64,000 nt of DNA from Ignavibacteria bacterium (GTDB taxonomy: Bacteria; Bacteroidota; Ignavibacteria; Kapaibacteriales; UBA4661): positions 1 to 64,000 of the forward strand of contig JAAFIV010000020.1 in NCBI GenBank assembly GCA_013298775.1, written 5' to 3'. The translations under genes and the position numbers were made by a program. Position 1 is the stretch's first letter. Each line of letters begins with the position of its first letter. The notes under the pieces were generated by a model that was not told the origin of the DNA, did no database searches, and saw only the letters and a list, made by a program, of their open reading frames with translations. Shown piece after piece: positions 43,347 to 51,734 of this stretch.

Positions 43347-43796
43347 ATGAAAACGTTCTCGCTCTTCCGCACCCTTGCTGCTCTTGCAAGCCTAGCAATG
43401 ACCAGCAATGCAGCTTTTGCACAAGAAGAAACACCCACTGCGCCAGCACACAAGCACACAAGCATCCGCCAGACGACTATCGCGCAAAACTCTTTTTCTG
43501 CTCTGGAGAAAATTTACGCATTGGAAACGGAGCCGCATTCTCAGAACAAAGCACCGTACTTCACAATATCAGCAGATAAATTGCAGAAAATCGCGCCAGA
43601 ATTTGTGAAAACGCGGACAGAAACGACACCAAGCCCGCATGTACGAATGCCACATTTGGTTCAGCAGAAAACGGTCTATACGGTTGATTATGCAGCAATG
43701 ATGCCGCTTTTCCTGAAAGCACTGCAGGAACAGCAGACAGAAATTGAGCGTTTGCGCAATGAAGTTGTGCTTTTACAAGCCCGTGACCCAAAGTAG
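43347..43796 (+). CDS. Small secreted protein with C-terminal coiled coil
   Basis: The 149-residue protein has a clear Sec signal peptide (MKTFSLFRTLAALASLAMTS..., cleavage after AFA about residue 25). A polar middle follows, rich in Thr/His/Lys, then a C-terminal amphipathic helix (FLKALQEQQTEIERLRNEVV, about 120-145) likely to dimerise. GGAG seven bases upstream supports the ATG at 43347. I do not recognise the family. It lies about 330 bp after the response regulator on the same strand, and the kinase, regulator and this gene are together bracketed by identical hairpins, which suggests they form one functional unit. Confidence 0.7.
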   Translation: MKTFSLFRTLAALASLAMTSNAAFAQEETPTAPAHKHTSIRQTTIAQNSFSALEKIYALETEPHSQNKAPYFTISADKLQKIAPEFVKTRTETTPSPHVRMPHLVQQKTVYTVDYAAMMPLFLKALQEQQTEIERLRNEVVLLQARDPK

Positions 43797-43851
43797 GGAT
43801 GTGAGGCGTTATACCTTGCCTTAAAGTCAGTTACCAAGAACAAAAACGTCC

Positions 43852-43885
43852 AACGCCTGTTAGAATCACGGTTCTAACAGGCGTT
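43852..43885. terminator. Perfect hairpin with TCACGG loop after the secreted-protein gene
   Basis: AACGCCTGTTAGAA and TTCTAACAGGCGTT form a perfect 14-bp stem around TCACGG. The loop and flanking GGTGTTT are identical to the hairpin at 39886-39919, while both stem arms have changed together at the same position (TT/AA for GT/AC). Confidence 0.75.
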
Positions 43886-43897
43886 GGTGTTTGTAGT

Positions 43898-43989
43898 GTG
43901 AGGCTCTCGCTTCTTCAGCGAGGGTCTCACTTTACTTTGTCTTTAGCAGAAAAGAGAATGAGAGCCTCACTAGGAAGTGAGACCCTCAC
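43898..43989. repeat. Two family C hairpins in tandem
   Basis: GTGAGGCTCTCGCT with AGCGAGGGTCTCAC (43898-43930), and TGAGAGCCTCAC with GTGAGACCCTCA (43960-43989), lie back to back just past the pckG stop codon (minus strand). They probably terminate transcription from both sides. Confidence 0.75.
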
Positions 43990-44000
43990 AAGAACAAGCA

Positions 44001-45848
44001 TTACTCGCGCTCTGGATGCGCTCCCCACTTTTCGGGAGAACGCCACAAGCCTGATAAAATCAGCTCGCGCATATACAAAAATTCTTTCGGTAAGCGGTCG
44101 TAGAGTTTCGCAAAAAGCTCTTCGTGCGAGAGAACTTCTGCTTTCCACGCCTCTCTGTCCACCGACATCAGTTCGTAGAATTTTTCTGGTGTGAAATCAA
44201 GTCCTGTCCAGTCAATATCGTTGTAGCGCGGCATCCAGCCGAGCGGACTTTCAATGGAGGACGCTCTGCCATGAACGCGCTCGACCACCCATTTCAAAAT
44301 GCGCATATTGTCGCCAAAGCCGGGCCACATAAACTTTCCTTCGGCATTTTTACGAAACCAATTCACCACGAAAATACGCGGCGGATTCGAGAGTTCGCGC
44401 CCAATCTGCATCCAGTGATTGAAATAATCCGCCATATGGTAGCCGCAAAAAGGCAGCATTGCAAAGGGGTCGCGGCGAACTTGCCCAAGTGCGCCAGCCG
44501 CTGCCGCCGTCATTTCTGAGCCAATCGTGGCGGCGGCGTACACGCCAAAATTCCAGTTCACTGCCTGATACACAAGCGGCACCGTCGTTGCGCGGCGACC
44601 ACCGAAAATAAACGCGCTAATCGGCACGCCATTTGGGTCTTCCCATGCCGCATCAATAGCGGGATTCAGGTGTGCAGGCGAGGTAAAGCGAGCATTTGCG
44701 TGGGCAGCAGGACGACCGCTCTCGGGTGTCCATGCGTTGCCTTGCCAATCGGTCAATGTCGCTGGAGGCGTGTCGGTAAGCCCTTCCCACCACACATCGC
44801 CGTCATCGGTGAGCGCAACGTTAGTAAAAATGCTGTCCCGCGAGCAAGAAATAATCGCGTTTGGATTGGTTTTCGGCGAGGTACCGGGCGCGACACCAAA
44901 ATAGCCAGCTTCGGGGTTAATTGCATACAAACGCCCATCTGCGCCAGGTTTAATCCACGCAATGTCGTCGCCAATGGTGGTAATTTTCCAGCCTTTCATT
45001 TCTGGCGGCGGAATGAGCATTGCAAAGTTTGTTTTCCCGCACGCGCTTGGGAATGCCGCCGCAACGTAGGTTTTTTCGCCTTCGGGAGATTCCGCGCCTA
45101 AAATGAGCATATGCTCGGCAAGCCAGCCCTCATCCCGCGCCATATTCGAGGCAATGCGCAGTGCGAAACATTTTTTACCCAAGAGTGCGTTGCCGCCGTA
45201 GCCGCTTCCATACGACCAAATAGCGCGTTCTTCGGGGAAATGCACGATGTACTTTTGGTCTTTGTTGCAGGGCCATTCTACATCTTTTTGTCCGGCTGCA
45301 AGCGGCATTCCGACGGTGTGGATACACGGCACGAAATCGCCGTTTGTGCCAAGCGTTTCCATCACTTTTTTACCGATGCGCGTCATAATGTTCATATTGA
45401 CGACCACATACGGAGAATCCGACAACTCCACGCCGATATGCGAAATGTGCGAACCAATCGGTCCCATGCTAAAAGGAATTACGTACATCGTGCGACCGCG
45501 CATGCAGCCATCGAAGAGCTTTCCAAGCGTTTCCTTCATTTCTTTTGGCGCAATCCAGTTATTTGTTGGACCAGCATCTTGCTTGCGAATCGAGCAAATG
45601 TAGGTGCGGTCTTCCACACGCGCAACGTCGCTTGGGTCGGACTTCGCATAATAGCTATTCGGACGCTTTTTTTCGTCCAATTTCACAAATGTTCCTGCTT
45701 GAACGAGTTTATCACACATTGCCTGATATTCCGTCTCCGAGCCGTCGCACCAATAGACTGCATCGGGCTTGCAGAGGGCAGCCATATCGCTAACCCACTG
45801 TATGAGGTCGGAATGCTTCACATAATCGGGGGGCTGAACCACACTCAT
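44001..45848 (-). CDS. pckG: Phosphoenolpyruvate carboxykinase (GTP)
   Basis: This enzyme converts oxaloacetate and GTP to phosphoenolpyruvate, CO2 and GDP, the committed step of gluconeogenesis (it can run in reverse in anaerobes). The 615-residue length and motifs match the GTP class: the P-loop [13 protein letters not shown], the metal/base-binding [19 protein letters not shown] with the C-terminal [18 protein letters not shown], and the catalytic arginine/lysine region [11 protein letters not shown]. The ATG at 45848 is supported by AAAGGA eight bases upstream; an earlier TTG is rejected. It stands alone, with family C hairpins downstream and an inverted-repeat element upstream. Confidence 0.97.
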   Translation of the reverse strand: MSVVQPPDYVKHSDLIQWVSDMAALCKPDAVYWCDGSETEYQAMCDKLVQAGTFVKLDEKKRPNSYYAKSDPSDVARVEDRTYICSIRKQDAGPTNNWIAPKEMKETLGKLFDGCMRGRTMYVIPFSMGPIGSHISHIGVELSDSPYVVVNMNIMTRIGKKVMETLGTNGDFVPCIHTVGMPLAAGQKDVEWPCNKDQKYIVHFPEERAIWSYGSGYGGNALLGKKCFALRIASNMARDEGWLAEHMLILGAESPEGEKTYVAAAFPSACGKTNFAMLIPPPEMKGWKITTIGDDIAWIKPGADGRLYAINPEAGYFGVAPGTSPKTNPNAIISCSRDSIFTNVALTDDGDVWWEGLTDTPPATLTDWQGNAWTPESGRPAAHANARFTSPAHLNPAIDAAWEDPNGVPISAFIFGGRRATTVPLVYQAVNWNFGVYAAATIGSEMTAAAAGALGQVRRDPFAMLPFCGYHMADYFNHWMQIGRELSNPPRIFVVNWFRKNAEGKFMWPGFGDNMRILKWVVERVHGRASSIESPLGWMPRYNDIDWTGLDFTPEKFYELMSVDREAWKAEVLSHEELFAKLYDRLPKEFLYMRELILSGLWRSPEKWGAHPERE

Positions 45849-46055
45849 TGTTATGTCCTTTCTTTTCAAAAAAATGCGCTAAAAAATTGATATATACTGT
45901 GATAGAGAGTTTACTTGCATTGGTGCTATCATCAAATTTCACTGGCAGCGAAAAACGTACATGTTGAGGGCGAAATTACAAAAGATTTCTTTCTCCAACG
46001 CAAGGTAATTCAGGCTTTGCAAAGATTTTTTGTAACGAGTACGTTCATTCGTCAT

Positions 46056-46161
46056 GGAACGCGGATGAAGCCCAGACCAAGAGGATTTTGAGGACTTTTT
46101 CACTCTTGATAAGCATCTTTTTTATCCTCAGAATCCTCTTCATCCTCAATATCCGCGTTCC
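46056..46161. repeat. GGAACGCGGAT-bounded inverted-repeat element (family E), copy 1
   Basis: Ends GGAACGCGGAT and ATCCGCGTTCC enclose about 85 bp of GAGGATTTTGAGGAC-type sequence and its complement. It lies between pckG and the propeller kinase (45849-46316), where no gene is supported. The left flank ATTCGTCA is shared with copy 2. Confidence 0.8.
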
Positions 46162-46316
46162 CAAATCAAAACCTTACCAAATACCATTTTTTTACCAAAA
46201 AACTCTGCATCGCTCGAAAATACTTGCCTGAGAAGAAAATACGAGTATCTTTGCCAGACTGTTCAGCTAGATGTTCCGCTAGGCGTGTCGCGCTCTTTAT
46301 CTTTATTCGTTTTTTT

Positions 46317-49300
46317 ATGCGCTTTTTTGCTTCCTTCGTCGTTTTCGTGCCATATTTTTTATTTTTCTTCGCCTTTTCTCCTCTGCAAGGCGACGAGCCG
46401 CGTATTGTTCCGCAGCAAGGAATGGTGCGCCCTCTAAACGTTCATTTTGAACGCCTTACCATTGACAACGGACTTTCTCAAAGCAGTATTTTTGCCATGA
46501 TGCAGGATAAGTACGGATACTTGTGGTTCTGCACGCAAGATGGCTTGAACCGCTTCGATGGCTATCAGTTCACCATTTTTCGCAATCGCCCCGAAGATTC
46601 GTTATCGCTCGCGGTGAATTGGGTCAATGATGTGTATCAGGCACCTTCGGGCAGAATCTGGGCAATGACGCGCTCTTCCGTAAACCTGTATTTGCCAGCC
46701 TCCGAGCAGTTTCGCTCTTTTCTATGTACCGTACCAAAACGTGTAGGTCGGACAGGCACGCAAACGGCGGCAATCGCTTCGGTGCTGGAAGATGCTGCGG
46801 GGGATGTATGGATTGCCACCGATAAAGGGTTGTTTGTCATTCAAAACGCATCTTCTCCAATGCAAGCAACGGTGAGCTTTGTGGAGGAATTTGCTGGGAA
46901 GCGCATTTTTGCTCTTGCTCTGGATAGCGCGAAAACACTCGTTCTGGGAACATCAGACGGATTATTTTACAAAACAAAAAACGCCACAACCTTCAGTACA
47001 TATGCACTCTCTGGGAAGAACACCAATCCAATAAGTATTCGCGCACTCACGGTTTCGCGCAACGACGCACACATTTGGGCGGTAAGCGAAACGGAACTTT
47101 TTCATATCACATCGCTTGGAAGCGGCGAAAATGCTCCCTTTCAGCGTATTTCATTGCAAGCGTCTTTACCTAAAAAATCCCTGCCAACAGCTCTACATCT
47201 GGATTCGCACGGCACGGTGTGGATTTCCCTCACCGAAGGTCTCTGCACATTTATCCCGAAGACCGCACAAATACACGCTTTCACGGCGGCATCAGGTTTG
47301 GCGGGCAATACAATATATTCTTTTGCCGAAGACAGCGTGCGGCGCGTGTGGATTGGCACTGGCGGCGGCATCAACATTTTTGAGCATTCTGGAGCAATGC
47401 AAAAAATATCACAGGATGCATCGCAAAAAGAAACGCAAAAAGAAACGCAAAAAGCAATATTTCCATACCATATTTCCACCTGTCTGTATCAAGCGAATGA
47501 CCCGCAAAGCCTGAGCAATGCGATTGTTCGTTCATTGATTTGCGACCGCACTGGTACAATGTGGGCAGGAACCGACAACGGCATAAACTCTTGGAACCAG
47601 CTTCGATACAAGTTTCACACCTTTGGCAGCACCAATAACGCCGCTACCACATTTAGCAACACCAGCATTCGTGCCTTCTTGAGTAGTTCCTTACTACCAA
47701 ACGACCGTCAAAATACGTCCCTTCGCGGCTTCCACCCTGATTCCACGCTATGGGTTGGCACCGACGACGGGCTCAATCTCTACGACCGCCGCACCAACAC
47801 ATGGCGACGCTTCGGCAAAGACGATGGCTTAGCAAATACGGACATCCGCGCTCTTGCGTGGTCGGAAGCGGGCGAATTGATTATCGGCACCAATGGCGGC
47901 GGCTTATTTCGCTACAATGGCAAACGCTTTCGCCAAGAAATCTACGATGCCGAAACGCCTAACTCGCTCAATTCCAACCGTTTACGGGCATTGTACACCG
48001 ACCGCTCTGGTACGCTCTGGGCAGGATTGTACGCAGTGCAAGGCATCGCAACACGAGGCGCGACGGGCGGTTTGGCATATTTGCCCAAAGGCGAGACCTC
48101 GTGGCGCGTTCTCACAAGCGACGGCACAGAAAAAACGCCGAGCGAAAATGATATTCGCTACTTGTACAGCGAGGATGGCGCGAATCTCTGGATTGGCACG
48201 CACGGCGGCGGGCTGAATTACTTCGATGCCGCCACGCGCACATTCACGCACTTCAAGCACGCCGAGAAAGATTCTACCAGCATTTCAAGCAATATTGTCT
48301 CGTGCATTCTGCGCAGCAAAGCGGGCGCACTTTGGGTGGCAACAGCAAGTGGTTTGAACGAATTCAACCCCGCAACGCGAGCATTTACGCGCTATACCGT
48401 CCGCGACGGTTTGCCGAATGATTTTGTGTACGGAATTTTGGAAGACAACGACGGCAATTTATGGTTAAGCACCAACAAGGGTGTATCCTGCTTCACGCCT
48501 CGCACGCGGAGCTTTCGCAACTACGACCGCCGCGACGGTTTGCCGAGCAATGAATTTAATTCTGGCGCGTTTTGCAAACTCCCACTGGGAGAAATGCTCT
48601 TCGGCAGCATGAACGGCTTTGTTCTTTTCCCACCCGACAACATCCGCGATAGCAAACACGCGCCTCCGGTGATGATAAACAGCATAAAAGTCATGAACAC
48701 GCCGCGTCTTTTCGATGTTTCGCTCGCCGAGCTAGAATTTATCAGGCTTCCGTACAATGAAAACTTCCTCGCGTTTGAATTTTCCGTGCTGGATTTCATT
48801 ACGCCAGAACGCAACAAATACGCATACAAACTGGACGGCGTGGATAATACCTGGATTGTCGTCCGCAGCGACCGCCGCTATGCCGCATACAGCGACCTCG
48901 ATGCGGGCGAGTACACGTTCCGCGTAAAAGCAACCAACGCCGACGGCGTGTGGAACGAGCAAGAACGCCGTTTACGCGTCGTTATTATTCCACCTTTTTG
49001 GCAAACATGGTGGTTTAAGGGAATCATGCTGCTCGCCGCAATGGTGTGCCTTTGGGCGGCGTATCGTGGGCGTGTGTCCTACATCCAGCGTCGGAACAAG
49101 GTTTTAGAGCGTTTGGTGCATGACCGCACGACGGAATTGGAAGTGGCAAACCACGAACTGAACGCGGTGAATGATGAAATGTCGCGCCAAAATCATATTT
49201 TGGAAGAACAAACCGCGCAAATTGAAATTGCCAATACGCAATTACAGGAAAAATATATTGAACTGGGCATTTTGAACGAGCAGCTTGAGGACTACACCGA

Positions 49301-50309
49301 AGAAATGGAGCGGTATAGCGCGAAATTAGAAGAGCAAACAAAAGTGATTGAAGAGAAAAATAGCCAGCTTCAAGACAAAAACGACGAACTGGCAATTGTG
49401 AACGAACAGCTTGAGGACTACACCGAAGAAATGGAGCGGTATAGCGCGAAATTGGAAGAGCAAGCGCGGGAAATCACGGCAGCAAGTACGCGCATTCAAG
49501 AGCAAAATGCCGCGCTGCAAGACCTGAACACCCGTAAAAATGAGCTTATCGGCGTGGTGGCGCACGACCTGAAAAATCCGCTTTCGGCTATTCTCATGTC
49601 GTCCTCGCTCATGCTGCGCTATTACGAAAAAATGACGAAAGACGACCACTTGCAAAACACGCAACGCATCAAGGAAACAGGCGAGCGGATGAATAAAATC
49701 ATCACGGATTTGCTGGATATTGAAGCGATAGAATCGGGTAAATTCAAGCTCAATCTCGAAGAATGCGATATTACCGAAATTGTCCACGCAACGGTGAATG
49801 ATTATCAAGATGCAGCCACGCGCAAGCAGATAAGCATTCTCACCGAAAGCCCACCACATCTCGCCTTGGGCTATGCCGATACACACGCACTTCGCCAAAT
49901 TCTGGACAATCTCGTTTCTAACGCCGTGAAATATTCGCCCCCAGAGCGACGCATCTGGCTCGTAACCCGCGAAGCTGCATCCGCACACAACGCATCAGCA
50001 CACAACGCATCAGCACACAACGCATCAGCACAAAGCGCACCGGCACACGACGCATCAACACACGACGAAACAATGCTCATGGTGGATGTTCGCGACGAAG
50101 GTCCAGGTTTAAGTGACGAAGACCAAACAAAACTCTTCGGACGCTTTGCCAAGCTCACCCCGCAACCCACTGGCGGCGAGCATTCCACAGGCTTAGGGCT
50201 TTCCATTGTAAAGCAACTCGCCGAAGCAATGGGCGGAACAGTGCGCTGTTCCTCAGCTCTAGGTGTTGGCACGACGTTTACGGTGGAAATACCGAAGAAG
50301 AAAGGATGA
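46317..50309 (+). CDS. Periplasmic-propeller / Y_Y_Y sensor histidine kinase
   Basis: The 1,330-residue sensor starts with a signal or anchor (MRFFASFVVFVPYFLFFF). About 14 blades of two-component regulator propeller follow (about 40-780; motifs like DKYGYLWFCTQDGLNRFDG and GTMWAGTDNGINSW), then a Y_Y_Y domain (about 785-895) and a membrane helix (about 900-920). A long coiled coil (about 925-1070) contains a 42-residue duplication. The HisKA has phospho-His1083 (VVAHDLKNPLS), and the HATPase domain has DEGPGLSDED and GLGLSIVKQL. An Ala-His-Asn-Ala-Ser tandem insertion precedes the DEGPG box. Unlike Bacteroides HTCS proteins it lacks receiver and AraC domains. Periplasmic ligand sensing is inferred. 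The ATG at 46317 is chosen over a TTG further upstream. Confidence 0.92.
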   Translation: MRFFASFVVFVPYFLFFFAFSPLQGDEPRIVPQQGMVRPLNVHFERLTIDNGLSQSSIFAMMQDKYGYLWFCTQDGLNRFDGYQFTIFRNRPEDSLSLAVNWVNDVYQAPSGRIWAMTRSSVNLYLPASEQFRSFLCTVPKRVGRTGTQTAAIASVLEDAAGDVWIATDKGLFVIQNASSPMQATVSFVEEFAGKRIFALALDSAKTLVLGTSDGLFYKTKNATTFSTYALSGKNTNPISIRALTVSRNDAHIWAVSETELFHITSLGSGENAPFQRISLQASLPKKSLPTALHLDSHGTVWISLTEGLCTFIPKTAQIHAFTAASGLAGNTIYSFAEDSVRRVWIGTGGGINIFEHSGAMQKISQDASQKETQKETQKAIFPYHISTCLYQANDPQSLSNAIVRSLICDRTGTMWAGTDNGINSWNQLRYKFHTFGSTNNAATTFSNTSIRAFLSSSLLPNDRQNTSLRGFHPDSTLWVGTDDGLNLYDRRTNTWRRFGKDDGLANTDIRALAWSEAGELIIGTNGGGLFRYNGKRFRQEIYDAETPNSLNSNRLRALYTDRSGTLWAGLYAVQGIATRGATGGLAYLPKGETSWRVLTSDGTEKTPSENDIRYLYSEDGANLWIGTHGGGLNYFDAATRTFTHFKHAEKDSTSISSNIVSCILRSKAGALWVATASGLNEFNPATRAFTRYTVRDGLPNDFVYGILEDNDGNLWLSTNKGVSCFTPRTRSFRNYDRRDGLPSNEFNSGAFCKLPLGEMLFGSMNGFVLFPPDNIRDSKHAPPVMINSIKVMNTPRLFDVSLAELEFIRLPYNENFLAFEFSVLDFITPERNKYAYKLDGVDNTWIVVRSDRRYAAYSDLDAGEYTFRVKATNADGVWNEQERRLRVVIIPPFWQTWWFKGIMLLAAMVCLWAAYRGRVSYIQRRNKVLERLVHDRTTELEVANHELNAVNDEMSRQNHILEEQTAQIEIANTQLQEKYIELGILNEQLEDYTEEMERYSAKLEEQTKVIEEKNSQLQDKNDELAIVNEQLEDYTEEMERYSAKLEEQAREITAASTRIQEQNAALQDLNTRKNELIGVVAHDLKNPLSAILMSSSLMLRYYEKMTKDDHLQNTQRIKETGERMNKIITDLLDIEAIESGKFKLNLEECDITEIVHATVNDYQDAATRKQISILTESPPHLALGYADTHALRQILDNLVSNAVKYSPPERRIWLVTREAASAHNASAHNASAHNASAQSAPAHDASTHDETMLMVDVRDEGPGLSDEDQTKLFGRFAKLTPQPTGGEHSTGLGLSIVKQLAEAMGGTVRCSSALGVGTTFTVEIPKKKG

Positions 50310-50423
50310 GGGCTGAGGTATGAATTATGAAGAAAAAAAGCTGTAATGTGGCTTGAAATCTTCTTTTTCACACCTCATCCCTCATACTTCATCCCTCATA
50401 CTTCATTCCTCCTCCTTCTCTTC

Positions 50424-51650
50424 ATGCGCATTCTGTACATTTTGAATCGGATTCCTTTGCCGCTCACTGATGGCGGTGCAATCTGCTCGTACAATTCGGT
50501 GAAATTCCTGCACGCCGCCGGACACGAACTGCATGTTCTCGCGCTGAACACCAAGAAACATTACCAAGACCCCGCACAAATGCTGGATGTTTGCACCAGC
50601 ATTGATACGATTGATATTGTTACCGATGTTCGCGCTCTGGATGCCGCACGGAATCTTGTGTTTTCGCGTCGTCCGTACATTGCCGAGCGTTTTCACAAGG
50701 AAATATTTGCCAATCTCATTTGCGCAACGCTTCAGGACGAGAAATTCGACGTGGTACATATTGACCACACGATGATTGCATGGTACGTGGATGCCATTCG
50801 CGCACGAGTACCGAAGCCGCCTCCCATCGTGCTGCGGACGCATAACATTGAGCATGTTATCCAAGAACGCTTGGCGGCACACGAGCGCAATCCTGCCAAG
50901 AGCTGGTATCGGCGATTTCTTGCGCGGCGCATGAAGGCATACGAAACGGCGTATTTTCCGAAGTTCGACGCGCTTATGGCAATTACCCCCGAAGAACAAG
51001 CAATGATGCGGCAAATGGGCTATTCTGGCACAACAGCACTTATTCCAGCAGGAGTGGATATTGCGAAATTCAGCCCAAACCCCAGCATTCAAGCGCGTGC
51101 GGGGACAATGTGCTATATTGGTGGCATGGATTGGCAACCGAATATTGAAGCGGTGCAATGGTTCGTAAGCGAGGTTCTGCCACTTGTCCACCGCACACAT
51201 CCTAGCGCGGAGATGCACATTGCCGGAAAGCGGATGCCCGCAGAGGTACGCGCTTTCGGCGAAGCGCATGGCGCGTTTATGCACCCCGACGTGCCTTCGG
51301 CGGCAGATTTTATCCAATCCCACGCGATGCTGCTTGTTCCGCTTTTAAGCGGTGGCGGAATGCGCTTGAAAATTGTCGAAGCAATGTCGCTTGGAGTGCC
51401 GATAATCTCTACGCGCATAGGCGCGGAAGGCGTTGCGGTACGGCATGGCGAAAGTATTCTTTTAGCGGATACGGCAGAAGAATTCGCGCATGCAATTTCT
51501 GAGCTTCTGCATTCCCCCAACCTCGCACAAGCACTTGCTCGCAATGCCCGCGACATCGCACTTCGCGAATATTCGTGGGAAAATATTGCCCAAAAAATGA
51601 GTATGTTGTACGAGCAAGTACAAAAAGCGGCGGGAGCAGCAGAGGGATAA
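50424..51650 (+). CDS. GT4-family glycosyltransferase
   Basis: The 408-residue GT-B enzyme has an N-terminal Rossmann half (MRILYILNRIPLPLTDGGAI, ARRNLVFSRRPYIAERF-like region, VVHIDHTMIAWY). The donor half has YIGGMDWQPNIEAVQWF, LLSGGGMRLKIVEAMSLGVPIISTRIGAEGV, with the EX7E-type glutamate before AMSLG. It resembles sugar transferases of exopolysaccharide or LPS synthesis; the substrates are unknown. The ATG at 50424 is preferred because the earlier open frame reads through a repeated CTCATACTTCATCC leader (about 50380-50410). It follows the propeller kinase by 114 bp and the next frame opens directly after its stop codon. Confidence 0.88.
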   Translation: MRILYILNRIPLPLTDGGAICSYNSVKFLHAAGHELHVLALNTKKHYQDPAQMLDVCTSIDTIDIVTDVRALDAARNLVFSRRPYIAERFHKEIFANLICATLQDEKFDVVHIDHTMIAWYVDAIRARVPKPPPIVLRTHNIEHVIQERLAAHERNPAKSWYRRFLARRMKAYETAYFPKFDALMAITPEEQAMMRQMGYSGTTALIPAGVDIAKFSPNPSIQARAGTMCYIGGMDWQPNIEAVQWFVSEVLPLVHRTHPSAEMHIAGKRMPAEVRAFGEAHGAFMHPDVPSAADFIQSHAMLLVPLLSGGGMRLKIVEAMSLGVPIISTRIGAEGVAVRHGESILLADTAEEFAHAISELLHSPNLAQALARNARDIALREYSWENIAQKMSMLYEQVQKAAGAAEG

Positions 51651-51734
51651 ATGCCCACAATACCGCATTATTACTTGCTTGCTGCTTTGTTTTATCAGCA
51701 TTTTCAAACCCTATACCAAACTTTCTCCGTCGTT

